The position numbers were made by a program, and so were the translations under genes. DNA of 64,000 bases, taken from an uncultured Sphingorhabdus sp. (GTDB lineage: Bacteria; Pseudomonadota; Alphaproteobacteria; Sphingomonadales; Sphingomonadaceae). The stretch lies in contig CALMYW010000394.1 in NCBI GenBank assembly GCA_937873665.1, forward strand, positions 930,001-994,000. The letters run 5' to 3'. The notes beneath the pieces are model-generated. The model did not search any database. It saw only the letters and a program-made list of their open reading frames with translations, and was not told where the DNA came from. This document shows positions 25,304 to 33,933 of this stretch, piece after piece. Each line of letters opens with the position of its first letter. The stretch's first letter is position 1.

Positions 25304-26653
25304 CTAATTGCGCTTGCCAGTCTTGGCTTGGGTGTTTGCAAGGCGCGTACTGGTGCCCAGACGCGCGATGGTTTGCATCGCATAGTGAAGCTGGAAATCC
25401 TCGATGCCCTGCTTTTTCAGCTCTTCCGCCGATTGGGAAAAGCGCGGATCGTCCTTGCCATCACTTTCCAGACTTTTGTCATCGGCCAAATTCTCGTTGA
25501 CCAAGTGGCGACGCAGGTCGGATTCGCGCACGGCGACGCGCTTGCGGTAATCGGGATCGGAAATCTGCGGCACTGCCACATCGGGCTTCACCCCGCCTTC
25601 CTGCACCGAGCGGCCCGACGGCAAGTGATAACGGGCAACCGTCAAGCGCAGACCGGTTTCGCGCGAGAGCGGCAGCACGTTTTGCACGGAGCCCTTGCCA
25701 AAACTGCGCTCACCCATGACCAGCGCACGGCGATGATCCTGCAATGCACCCGCAACGATTTCGGAGGCCGAGGCCGATCCGGCATCGACCAGCACAATCA
25801 CCGGTTTGCCGCCCGTCACATCGCCCTTGACCGCCTGTTCGGCGAACCAGCGGTTGACGACCACCTTGTCGCGGCCACGTTCGGAGACGATTTCACCCTT
25901 GTCGAGGAAAGCGTCGGACACCTTGACGGCCTCTTCCAAGATGCCGCCGGGGTTGGAACGCAGATCGACCACATAGCCTTGCGGCTTGCCGCCCAGCTGA
26001 CGCTCAATGCCCTTGATCGCGGCGACCACATCCTCACCGGTTTCTTCCGAGAAGCCGGTTATGGTGATTACGCCGATCTTGTCCTTCACCTCCCACTTCA
26101 CCGGCTTCAGGTCGATGATCGCACGGGTGATGGTAAGGTCGAACGGCTCGTCGCGACCGGGGCGAAAGATGGTGAGCTTGATTGACGTGCCGGGCGTGCC
26201 GCGCATCCGGTTGACCGCATCGTCGACCGTTCCGCCGACAATCAGTTCGCCGTCAAGATGGGTGATATAGTCGCCAGCCTTGATACCGGCCTTGTCAGCC
26301 GGAGTGTCTGCGGTGGGGGCGATAACCTTGATCGCGCCGTCCTCCTGCGTCACCGACAGACCGAGGCCGCCATATTCGCCTTCGATCTGGGTCTGCAGGT
26401 CGCGAAAATTGCTTTCATCCAGAAATGCGCTGTGCGGATCGAGGGTGTTGAGCATCCCCTGTATCGCGCCCTTCATCAGCTGCTCGTCATCGACCTTGTC
26501 GACATAATTGGCGCGCACCTTTTTATAGACCGCGATGAACTCGTCCATATCGCGCAGCGGATCGTCCTTGCGCTGCTGTGCACCGATTGAGGTTGACGCG
26601 AGCGCGCCCACAACAAAAGCGGTAATTCCGGTGGTGAGAAGCTTGCTCTTCAT
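25304..26653 (-). CDS. ctpA: S41 family C-terminal processing peptidase
   Basis: 449 residues. An N-terminal signal/anchor (about 5-25) is followed by a helical part (FIAVYKKVRANYVDKVDDEQLM), a PDZ domain (about 90-170) and the S41 core with catalytic Ser in GSASASEIVAGAL and Lys in MGERSFGKGSVQ. It is a periplasmic serine/lysine protease processing envelope proteins. The ATG at 26653 was preferred because AGGAAAGAA precedes it; a TTG 18 bases upstream is less likely. It sits next to an EnvC-like protein, suggesting a joint role in cell-wall turnover. Confidence 0.92.
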   Translation of the reverse strand: MKSKLLTTGITAFVVGALASTSIGAQQRKDDPLRDMDEFIAVYKKVRANYVDKVDDEQLMKGAIQGMLNTLDPHSAFLDESNFRDLQTQIEGEYGGLGLSVTQEDGAIKVIAPTADTPADKAGIKAGDYITHLDGELIVGGTVDDAVNRMRGTPGTSIKLTIFRPGRDEPFDLTITRAIIDLKPVKWEVKDKIGVITITGFSEETGEDVVAAIKGIERQLGGKPQGYVVDLRSNPGGILEEAVKVSDAFLDKGEIVSERGRDKVVVNRWFAEQAVKGDVTGGKPVIVLVDAGSASASEIVAGALQDHRRALVMGERSFGKGSVQNVLPLSRETGLRLTVARYHLPSGRSVQEGGVKPDVAVPQISDPDYRKRVAVRESDLRRHLVNENLADDKSLESDGKDDPRFSQSAEELKKQGIEDFQLHYAMQTIARLGTSTRLANTQAKTGKRN

Positions 26654-26812
26654 CGCGTTCTTTCCTGCCAAACCGAGTCCATTTCGGTAGCGTCGGCTAT
26701 ATCGTGCCCCCGCTATATGGTGAAAGCCTATTTACCACGAAAGAGGGTTAACTGCCGACAAGCGACAATTTGCTGACGATAGCATGAACCTTTGCTGACA
26801 GCCGCCTGCGGG

Positions 26813-27961
26813 TCAGCCGAGCAGCGCTGCAATATCGATAAGCCGTCCGTTGCGGCGCAATTCCACCATGATTTCAGGTTCTTCGTCGCCCGCTTTACCG
26901 ATTATACTGCCCTGGCGCACTTGCGATCCCGCTTCAACGCCCAGCCGCTCAATCCCGGTAACAAGGGTTGCCCAGCCATTACCATGTTCGACGATCACGA
27001 TGTTGCCGAAACTGCGATAGCGGCCCGCAAATGTCACTTTTCCTGCAGCAGGAGCGACGACCCGCGCGCCCGGTTCGACTGCCAGACGGATGCCACGCTC
27101 ACGATAGCCAGTCGGGTTGAGTTCACCGAAGCCCGAAACGACGCGCCCGCGAGCGGGCAGGATGAAGGCTCCGGCAGATTCGGATCGGGCTTTGCCACCG
27201 CCCAGCCTCGGCTGCGGACCGGAATATTCAGCGAGCTCTGCCGCAATTTGGCCGCTCTCCCGATCAGCGTCGATGCGCTCGACAAGATCGCGGGCACGTT
27301 CGCCTTGCCCAATGGCGCGCTCGAACTCGATGGCAGCGTCTGCATTGAGGCTGAGCGCCTTGCCGCGACTATCGCTTTCGAGTGCAGCCAGCGCCTTACT
27401 GCGGCTGGCAAGGTCCAGACGCGCCTTGCCGAGTGCGGTTATCGCGACACGCTCCTGCTTCTGCAATTCGCGCTGGATCTCCATCTGATCGCGCAAGGCC
27501 GAAGTTCGGCTGGCTATGACAGGCTCGATCGACGCCATGGCCGCACGCAGGCGGACATAATCGCGGCGGTCGCCGGGCCGTGCGAGCAACAGCGACACCG
27601 GCTGACGGGTCATGTTCTGCAACAATGCGTTGAGGCGCAACATTGGCGCATTGGCTTCGCCGAGCAGGGCAGCCTGCGCACGCTGGCGTCTGGAAATGAC
27701 GGCGATTCTGGCGCGTGCGGTAGCGATCTGTGCACTGGCCGCATCGATTTCAGCCCCGAGCGCGGCACGGCGGGCGACCAACCGGTCGGCGGTTGCTTCG
27801 GCATTGGCAGCTTCCTGACGCAGCGTTTCGCTGCGCGCTTCGGCCGCGGCCGCGCGCTTCTTGGCTTCGCGCAGGGCATCGACATCGCTCTGCCCGGCAG
27901 CGGCTGCGGTCAGCAACCCGCTCAAACCCAAAGTCGCCAAGAAAAGCCTTTGCCACCCCAT
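26813..27961 (-). CDS. EnvC-like murein hydrolase activator (degenerate LytM domain)
   Basis: 382 residues. Signal peptide (MGWQRLFLATLGLSGLLTAA), a long coiled coil (about 25-225, rich in Ala/Glu/Arg), then a C-terminal LytM/M23 domain. In that domain the zinc ligands are lost: where active enzymes have HxGxD it reads RLAVEPGARV, and the HLHFE motif is replaced by EIMVELRRNG. Loss of metal ligands is typical of EnvC, which activates amidases rather than cutting peptidoglycan itself. Start at 27961 has AAGGA seven bases upstream. Part of the ctpA-envC-rlmH gene order common in alphaproteobacteria. Confidence 0.88.
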   Translation of the reverse strand: MGWQRLFLATLGLSGLLTAAAAGQSDVDALREAKKRAAAAEARSETLRQEAANAEATADRLVARRAALGAEIDAASAQIATARARIAVISRRQRAQAALLGEANAPMLRLNALLQNMTRQPVSLLLARPGDRRDYVRLRAAMASIEPVIASRTSALRDQMEIQRELQKQERVAITALGKARLDLASRSKALAALESDSRGKALSLNADAAIEFERAIGQGERARDLVERIDADRESGQIAAELAEYSGPQPRLGGGKARSESAGAFILPARGRVVSGFGELNPTGYRERGIRLAVEPGARVVAPAAGKVTFAGRYRSFGNIVIVEHGNGWATLVTGIERLGVEAGSQVRQGSIIGKAGDEEPEIMVELRRNGRLIDIAALLG

Positions 27962-27965
27962 GAAG

Positions 27966-28388
27966 CTATCCTTCGCGATGATAGGGGTGGTTGGCAAGTA
28001 TCGATGTTGCCCGATAGAGCTGTTCAGCGAGCATCGCGCGCGCCATCAGGTGCGGCCATGTTGCCCGGCCAAAAGCAATCAGCTTATCGGCAACAGCACG
28101 GTCTGCATCGTCAAAACCGTCCGCAGCCCCAAGGCAAAAGCGTACTTCGGCGACGCCTTCGTCGCGCCAGCGTTCGAGCAATTTGGCGAGATCCATTGAA
28201 GAGAGATGGTCGCCCTTTTCATCGAGCAGCACTGTCCGGCTGCCCCGTTCTGCAGGTGGCACATTTCCACCGCGATCCGGCAATTCTGTGAGTTTGTACG
28301 GCCATGTAAGGCGCTTTAGATAGCGGTCAACAAGCTCGCTTTCGGGGGAGCGCCCGATCTTGCCGCGCGCGATAATGTGCAGCCGCAT
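27966..28388 (-). CDS. rlmH: 23S rRNA pseudouridine-1915 N3-methyltransferase
   Basis: 140 residues, SPOUT fold. FCLGAADGFDDADRAVAD and the C-terminal trefoil knot segment LMARAMLAEQLYRATSILAN-HPYHREG match RlmH. It methylates pseudouridine at position 1915 of 23S rRNA, using SAM. Located with rsfS and nadD as in many alphaproteobacteria. Confidence 0.95.
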   Translation of the reverse strand: MRLHIIARGKIGRSPESELVDRYLKRLTWPYKLTELPDRGGNVPPAERGSRTVLLDEKGDHLSSMDLAKLLERWRDEGVAEVRFCLGAADGFDDADRAVADKLIAFGRATWPHLMARAMLAEQLYRATSILANHPYHREG

Positions 28389-28404
28389 GGCGGTCCCCTC
28401 TCGA

Positions 28405-28427
28405 TAAATAGGGACAGTCCCTATTTA
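28405..28427. repeat. 23-base perfect palindrome between rsfS and rlmH
   Basis: Arms AAATAGGGAC and GTCCCTATTT around a single A, flanked by T and A that also pair. It lies one base after the rsfS stop codon. It could be a factor-independent terminator-like hairpin, an mRNA processing site or a REP-type element. Confidence 0.65.
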
Positions 28428-28428
28428 A

Positions 28429-28827
28429 TCAGGCGTTCAGTGCCTCGGGCGCGTCGCCGAAGCCCCACATCCGTTCAAGATTGTAGAAGCTGCGCACTTC
28501 GGGCCGGAACAGGTGCACGACAACATCTTCGGCATCGATCAGCACCCAATCGGCGCTCGGCAAGCCCTCGATATGCGCGTTGCGCCCTGCCTTTTTGATT
28601 CTTTCGGCAAGCTTCTGCGCCATCGAAGCCACTTGTCGACTCGAACGGCCACTCGCCACGACCATATAGTCGGCGATGCTGCTCTTGCCTTGAAGCGGGA
28701 TGGAAACGACCTCTTGCGCCTGATCGTCGTCGAGCGACTGGAGGATGAGTTTGTGCAGTTCGTCAGGCTGCAGGACAGGTCCCTTTTTTGCGGCCTTGCC
28801 GCCGGGGACTGTAGCGAGTTCTATCAA
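28429..28827 (-). CDS. rsfS: Ribosome silencing factor
   Basis: 132 residues. DDDQAQEVVSIPLQGKSSIADYMVVASGRS and the later ADWVLIDAEDVVVHLFRPE are hallmarks of RsfS (Iojap/YbeB), which binds L14 on the 50S subunit and blocks subunit joining during starvation. It follows nadD by nine bases in the conserved nadD-rsfS-rlmH order. Confidence 0.95.
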   Translation of the reverse strand: MIELATVPGGKAAKKGPVLQPDELHKLILQSLDDDQAQEVVSIPLQGKSSIADYMVVASGRSSRQVASMAQKLAERIKKAGRNAHIEGLPSADWVLIDAEDVVVHLFRPEVRSFYNLERMWGFGDAPEALNA

Positions 28828-28836
28828 AATTGCTCC

Positions 28837-29466
28837 TTAATACAAAACATTGTGGGTAACGCCGTCGATGACGCGCTTGCCGTCATAGTCGCGATGCCAA
28901 AGAGGGTTGGCCTGGCGAACCGCCGTGGCCGAGCGTGGATCGGGGCGAAAGCGCAGGAATACAAGCGCCGGTGTGCTCCACATCGTCCAATTAAGCCGCT
29001 GGTCCGGACGCCGGACATACCGCCTGAGCCAGGCCATTGCGGGGCCCGCAACAGCATGCATCTCATAGCCCGGACGGGCGATAACCGCAATCGGCATTAA
29101 ACGGGCGATGTCGCGCCAGCGGCGCCAGCGTGTGAAATTTGCCACATTGTCCGCTCCCATGATCCAGATGAAGCGACGCTTGGGATAGCGGCGAACCAGC
29201 TTGCGCAGCGTATCGATGGTGTAACGCGTTCCCATTTGCGCTTCGACCGCGGTGGCGCGGATCGGCGCGCGGCGGGCCATTTTTTTGGCCGAAGCAAGCC
29301 GTGCCTTGTGCGAGGCCATGTCTTTCGCATGGGCCTTTAGCGGGTTTCCGGGAGAAACCAGCCACCAGATTTCATCCAGATCAAGCGCGTCGAGCGCGAA
29401 CAGGCTGATCGAACGATGCCCGCCATGCGCCGGGTTGAACGATCCGCCGAGAAGGCCGGTCAGCAT
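28837..29466 (-). CDS. nadD: Nicotinate-nucleotide adenylyltransferase
   Basis: 209 residues. The nucleotidyltransferase signature GGSFNPAHGGH (about 7-17, HxGH), WIMGADNVANFTRW mid-chain and RSATAVRQ (the SxTxxR element) near the C terminus identify NadD, which converts nicotinate mononucleotide and ATP to deamido-NAD. Its start abuts the proA stop, and rsfS follows. Confidence 0.95.
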   Translation of the reverse strand: MLTGLLGGSFNPAHGGHRSISLFALDALDLDEIWWLVSPGNPLKAHAKDMASHKARLASAKKMARRAPIRATAVEAQMGTRYTIDTLRKLVRRYPKRRFIWIMGADNVANFTRWRRWRDIARLMPIAVIARPGYEMHAVAGPAMAWLRRYVRRPDQRLNWTMWSTPALVFLRFRPDPRSATAVRQANPLWHRDYDGKRVIDGVTHNVLY

Positions 29467-30723
29467 TTAGGGCCGCGTCTGTCCCGAGCCGTGTACCAGC
29501 CACTTATAGGTGGTCAGCCCTTCGAGTGCGACCGGGCCACGTGCGTGCAGCCTACCGGTGGCAATGCCGATTTCAGCGCCCAGGCCGAATTCACCGCCAT
29601 CGGCATATTGCGTCGAGGCATTGTGCATCACAATCGCGCTGTCCACGCCCGAAAGGAAGTCTGCCGCCGCCGCTGAGTCATTGGTGATGATGCTTTCAGT
29701 GTGCTGCGAGCCATAGCGGGCAATATGTTCGATCGCCTCATCGACGCCCGACACCATCTTTGCCGATACAATGGCGTCGAGATATTCAGTACCCCAATCC
29801 TCTTCACTCACCGGCACTGTGCGGGCATCAAGTTCCATCAGCATGTCGTCGGCGCGCACTTCACAGCCCGCGTCAAGCAAAGCGCCGATCAGCCGCGCGG
29901 GTTCGGGATAATCCTGATCGATCAGCACCGTTTCGGTCGCTCCACAAATACCGGTGCGACGCATCTTGGCGTTGACCGCTATCGCCTCCGCCATCGCCGG
30001 ATCGGCCTTGGCGTGAATATAAGTATGGCAGATGCCATCGAGATGCGCGAGCACGGGAACGCGGGCCTCATCCTGCACGCGTGCCACCAACGACTTGCCG
30101 CCGCGCGGGATCACCATGTCAATCTGCCCCTGCGCCTTCAAGAGGGCGCCGACAGCCGCACGGTCCTGCGTTGGAACGAGTTGTACCGCATCGGCGGGAA
30201 GACCCGCTTTGACAATGCCTTCAACCATCGCCGCGTGGATCGCACGGTTGCTGTGCACCGCTTCGCTGCCACCGCGCAGGATCACCGCATTGCCCGAACG
30301 CAGCCCGAGTGCAGCGGCATCGGCAGTCACATTGGGGCGACTTTCATAGATGATCGCGAGCACACCGACGGGCACACGGACGCGCTCCATGACAAGGCCA
30401 TTGGGCCGTTCGCTACGGTCAATCACCTGCCCGACTGGATCGGCCAGATGCGCGACCTGCTCGACAGCCGAGGCGATACCCTCGATCCGGCCTTCATCCA
30501 GTTTCAGCCGGTCAAGCATTGCCGCCGACAGGCCGTTTGCCGCACCAGCCTCCATGTCGATCGCATTGGCTTTCAAAATCGTCGGTGCAGCGGCACGCAA
30601 AGCTGTAGCAGCAGCCAACAACGCTTCGGCTTTCTGCGCATCGCTGGCACGCGCAACTATGCGCGCGGACGCACGGGCTTTAGCCGTCATAGCGGCGACA
30701 ATCTGGGTGGCATCTTCACTCAT
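29467..30723 (-). CDS. proA: Gamma-glutamyl phosphate reductase
   Basis: 418 residues, aldehyde-dehydrogenase superfamily. The catalytic Cys lies in RRTGICGATETVL, with the ProA segments VPVGVLAIIYESRPNVTADA and VIPRGGKSLVARVQ. It reduces gamma-glutamyl phosphate to glutamate semialdehyde in proline synthesis. Start MSEDATQI was chosen because TAGGAAGCAAAACG precedes it; the 18-residue longer frame lacks a site. No proB is in view. Confidence 0.95.
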   Translation of the reverse strand: MSEDATQIVAAMTAKARASARIVARASDAQKAEALLAAATALRAAAPTILKANAIDMEAGAANGLSAAMLDRLKLDEGRIEGIASAVEQVAHLADPVGQVIDRSERPNGLVMERVRVPVGVLAIIYESRPNVTADAAALGLRSGNAVILRGGSEAVHSNRAIHAAMVEGIVKAGLPADAVQLVPTQDRAAVGALLKAQGQIDMVIPRGGKSLVARVQDEARVPVLAHLDGICHTYIHAKADPAMAEAIAVNAKMRRTGICGATETVLIDQDYPEPARLIGALLDAGCEVRADDMLMELDARTVPVSEEDWGTEYLDAIVSAKMVSGVDEAIEHIARYGSQHTESIITNDSAAAADFLSGVDSAIVMHNASTQYADGGEFGLGAEIGIATGRLHARGPVALEGLTTYKWLVHGSGQTRP

Positions 30724-31017
30724 CGTTTTGCTTCCTAGAGCGCCCGACAGCGAAGCGAAAGCCGCAGAATCCTGCATTTCCGGCGGAATTTTACGCGTCT
30801 TGCGTTGATTCGTAATATGTATCTGTAAAATTTATGTTTTTGTTCGATTCTGGCGAGTGCTTGCCGGGTGCTCAGCATAGGCTAGAATCCGATTTCATGT
30901 AAAAACTCACAACTCACCGCACGACTCCACCAACTCGGCACGAGTCACAATAAAGCGATTCGTCAGCGGCAAATCGCTCTGCTAAGCGCCCGCCAGCAAA
31001 TAAAAACGGGGTGGGTC
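30724..31017. promoter_or_regulatory. Divergent intergenic region between proA and the M23 peptidase
   Basis: 294 bases with no gene, notably AT-richer near 30800-30850. It must hold promoters for both directions. A stem AGCGATT/AATCGCT (30954-30978, 11-base loop) lies in the probable leader of the M23 gene. No known riboswitch pattern was recognised. Confidence 0.5.
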
Positions 31018-32187
31018 GTGTCGCAAATGGCCAAGTTCACCGGTTGGAAAAACCGGGTGGCCGGATGGTTCGTTGATCGTGAGTTTTTCATGCGGTCGAA
31101 CGGGCAAGTCCGGTTCATCAAAATCAGTGCAAAATTGCAGCGCCGGGTCGCAGGAACAATTGCGGGCGTCGTAGGCGTGTGGCTGATCGTTACGCTCGGC
31201 ATGATGATCAATCAGGTTAGCGTGTCGGCAGAGCGCATGATGTTGACTGCCAAGCAGGAAAAGATCGAAACCGCCGAAGAACGCGTCGCCAAATATCGCG
31301 ACGATATGGAAGCGGTCGCCAGCGATCTGGAAGCGCGCCAGAAGGTCATGGAAAGCGCATTTGAAGAACATTTTGGTGACATGCCCGCTGCGGATGCCGC
31401 TGCGCCTGCCCAAGGTGAAGCTGCGGAAACCGCAAAGAAAATTGGCCTTGCCGTTCCCGAAGCCGCTCAGCTTGCACAGCTCGAAGCCCGCCAGATCGCC
31501 TTTGCCGAACGCATGACGCAGATTGCCGTGGCGCGGTCGCAAAAAGCCGAAGGTGCAATCCGCCAGTTCGGCCTCAATCCGGACCAGCTCGCCCGCGAAG
31601 CCAAGCAAGGCATGGGCGGCCCTTTCATCCCCTTCTTCGGCAAAAAGCAAAAGCAGGTCCGCGACCCGCGCTTCACCCGCATGCTGACCGCGCTTGAGCG
31701 GATGGAAGCGATGGAGATGGCGCTGGCTGGCATCCCCACCAGCATGCCGGCAGCGGTCGGCCTGATGTCGAGCCGTTTCGGCTATCGCTCCGATCCCTTC
31801 ACTGGCAGTGCTGCAATGCATGCTGGCCTTGATTTCAAAGGCCCCATCGGCACCCCGATCCTGGCAGCAGCCGACGGCAAGATCACCTCCGCCGGATGGC
31901 AGGGTGGCTATGGCAATTGCATCGAAATCACCCATGCCAATGGCCTTGTCACCCGCTATGCCCATATGAGCGGCTTTACCGCATCGCTCGGGCAGGACGT
32001 GAAACGCGGCGACCAGATTGGTCGTATGGGTTCAACCGGCCGTTCAACCGGCTCGCATTTGCACTTTGAAGTGCGTATCAACGGGTCCGCTATCAACCCG
32101 CTTAAATTTCTGGAGGCCAATCCCGATGTTCTCGAAATCCAAGCCGTCGCCGGAAGCCGCACCGGTCGCAGCGACGCAGGGGCGTAA
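31018..32187 (+). CDS. M23 family peptidoglycan DD-metalloendopeptidase, membrane-anchored
   Basis: 389 residues. One N-terminal membrane segment (about 46-66), a coiled coil (about 70-115), an Ala-rich linker, then an intact C-terminal M23 domain with MHAGLDF, RYAHMSG and HLHFEVR (zinc and catalytic residues). It cuts peptidoglycan cross-links. The start codon is GTG after GGGGTGGG; an ATG nine bases later is an alternative. The downstream bactofilin overlaps its last 62 bases; bactofilin-M23 pairs (as in Hyphomonas and Helicobacter) localise wall cutting to shape cells. Confidence 0.92.
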   Translation: MSQMAKFTGWKNRVAGWFVDREFFMRSNGQVRFIKISAKLQRRVAGTIAGVVGVWLIVTLGMMINQVSVSAERMMLTAKQEKIETAEERVAKYRDDMEAVASDLEARQKVMESAFEEHFGDMPAADAAAPAQGEAAETAKKIGLAVPEAAQLAQLEARQIAFAERMTQIAVARSQKAEGAIRQFGLNPDQLAREAKQGMGGPFIPFFGKKQKQVRDPRFTRMLTALERMEAMEMALAGIPTSMPAAVGLMSSRFGYRSDPFTGSAAMHAGLDFKGPIGTPILAAADGKITSAGWQGGYGNCIEITHANGLVTRYAHMSGFTASLGQDVKRGDQIGRMGSTGRSTGSHLHFEVRINGSAINPLKFLEANPDVLEIQAVAGSRTGRSDAGA

Positions 32188-32599
32188 CAGCATGCGTGGC
32201 GGCGGACATACTTTTTCGGTGATCGCATCGGATGTTGAAATCACCGGTAATCTTTCGGCCAAGGTCGATCTGCATATCGACGGCAAGATCAATGGCGATG
32301 TCACCTGCGGTTCGCTCGTTCAAGGCGAAGGCAGCGTGATCAGCGGCAAGGTTGTCGCTGAAACCGCGCGGCTTTCGGGCAAGGTCGATGGTTCAATCGA
32401 GGCCGGCGATCTGGTGATTGAGGCAAGCGCACGCATTTCGGGCGATGTTGTCTATCAAAGCCTGACTATCGCACCCGGTGGCATGGTTGAAGGCAAATTC
32501 AAGCATCGTGGCAGCCATGTGCCCAATATCGGCAAGGCGACCATCGACATCAGCAAGACCGATCCGTTGATTTTGGGCGCCGAAACCAAAGTCGGCTGA
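32126..32599 (+). CDS. Bactofilin family cytoskeletal protein
   Basis: 157 residues. The central beta-helix (about 25-125) is built of short repeating turns such as SVIASDVEITGNLSAKVDL, KINGDVTCGSLVQGEGSVIS and GKVDGSIEAGDLVIEASARI. Short unstructured ends flank it. Bactofilins polymerise without nucleotides. ATG 32126 follows TGGAGG by nine bases and lies inside the M23 gene in another frame. It probably positions the upstream peptidase. Confidence 0.93.
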   Translation: MFSKSKPSPEAAPVAATQGRNSMRGGGHTFSVIASDVEITGNLSAKVDLHIDGKINGDVTCGSLVQGEGSVISGKVVAETARLSGKVDGSIEAGDLVIEASARISGDVVYQSLTIAPGGMVEGKFKHRGSHVPNIGKATIDISKTDPLILGAETKVG

Positions 32600-32610
32600 A
32601 CCCCTGTTTT

Positions 32611-32680
32611 CGTCATCCCGAACTTGTTTCGGGATAACAAGCGGCGGTTCGTTATCCTGAAACAAGTTCAGGATGACGAT
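32611..32680. repeat. Composite palindromic intergenic repeat (type 1, second copy)
   Basis: Hairpin around CCCGAACTTGTTTCGGG then CCTGAAACAAGTTCAGG, the same design as 9872-9945. Located between the convergent bactofilin and decarboxylase genes, where it may serve as a bidirectional terminator. Confidence 0.85.
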
Positions 32681-32691
32681 GCGTTCTTTAA

Positions 32692-33933
32692 TTAGACCAG
32701 CATCTCCAGCGCAGCCCCCTGGCCGAGGAAATTGGCCGGGCTTGCGCTCGCCCCATAGGCCCCGGCACAGAATATCGCGATCAGATCGCCGACCTCAGCG
32801 TGCGGCAGCAGCGCATTGTCAGACAGCCGGTCAAGCGGGGTGCACAGACACCCGACCACCGATTGCACCTCGTCGGCAGGCGCATCGAAGCGCGACGCGA
32901 TCGCTACCGGATAGTTGCGGCGGATGACGGTGCCGAAATTGCCCGACGCCGCCAATTGGTGATGCAAGCCGCCGTCGGTGACGAGGAAAGTCTCGCCATG
33001 GCTGACCTTGCGGTCAATCACGCGGGACAGATAGACCCCCGCTTCGCCGACCAGATAGCGGCCCAGTTCGATGCAGAAATGCGTGTCTTTCAGGATAGCG
33101 GGCAAGGCCGACAGCGCCTGTCCCAATGCGCCGCCGACGGCGTCCAGATCAAAGGCGGTATCGCCCGGAAAATAGGGAATGCCAAAACCGCCGCCGAGAT
33201 TGACCATAGGAGGTGCAGCACCCGCCGCCTCCGCCAGTTCCGCTGCAAGTCCCAGCGTTTGCGCCTGCATCGCTATGATCGCCTCTGCATCAAGCGCTTG
33301 CGACCCCGCATAGATATGGAAACCGCGCCAGTCGGCACCTGCCGCGATGATGCGTTGCACCAAAACAGGCACCCGTTCGGCATCGACGCCGAAGGGCTTC
33401 GCGCCACCGCCCATTTTCATGCCGCTGCCTTTGAGGTCGAAACTGGGGTTCACCCGCACGGCGATTTTGGGCGCGACGCCCATTCGCTCGCCTATCGCGA
33501 AAGCCCGCTCTGCCTCGCCCTCTGACTCACAGTTGAGCGTGACACCGTTCGCAATCGCAAACTCCAGCTCACGGTCACGCTTGCCGGGGCCGGCAAAGCT
33601 GATCTTTTCGGCAGCGACGCCCGCGTCGAGCGCGAGTTTCAACTCCCCACCCGATGCAACATCAAACCCGTCGACCCGGCCCTTCATCCAGCCGAGCAAA
33701 GGCGCAAACGGGTTGGCCTTCATCGCATAATGGATGCCGAGTCGATCCGGCATCGCCGCGCGTAGTTCGCCGATCCGCGCCTCCAGCGCCGAAGTTGAAT
33801 AGACGAACAGCGGTGTGTCCCCTGCCTCCGCAACGAGCGCAGAGGCTGTCCTGCCGCCGACAGCCAGTTCACCATCGATCGTTTCGAAATAGGGTGGAAT
33901 CGGCCCGGTTGGCTTGGCTTTCACTTCGCTCAT
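32692..33933 (-). CDS. PLP-dependent decarboxylase, exosortase A system-associated
   Basis: 413 residues, group IV (alanine-racemase fold, LysA-like) decarboxylase. The PLP lysine is in HYAMKANPFAPLL (about residue 72), with VNLGGGFGIPYFPGD and CTPLDRLSDNALLP (the Cys of the active site). It is closest to the family seen with exosortase A clusters, rather than true diaminopimelate decarboxylase. It overlaps the ligase gene by four bases. The amino-acid substrate is unknown; it could load a decarboxylated or amino product onto the neighbouring carrier protein. Confidence 0.85.
   Translation of the reverse strand: MSEVKAKPTGPIPPYFETIDGELAVGGRTASALVAEAGDTPLFVYSTSALEARIGELRAAMPDRLGIHYAMKANPFAPLLGWMKGRVDGFDVASGGELKLALDAGVAAEKISFAGPGKRDRELEFAIANGVTLNCESEGEAERAFAIGERMGVAPKIAVRVNPSFDLKGSGMKMGGGAKPFGVDAERVPVLVQRIIAAGADWRGFHIYAGSQALDAEAIIAMQAQTLGLAAELAEAAGAAPPMVNLGGGFGIPYFPGDTAFDLDAVGGALGQALSALPAILKDTHFCIELGRYLVGEAGVYLSRVIDRKVSHGETFLVTDGGLHHQLAASGNFGTVIRRNYPVAIASRFDAPADEVQSVVGCLCTPLDRLSDNALLPHAEVGDLIAIFCAGAYGASASPANFLGQGAALEMLV

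Noticed and set aside
26792..28291. A 499-codon plus-strand open frame across envC and rlmH
   Set aside because: Antisense to two well-supported genes. Composition and lack of any motif show it is not a gene.
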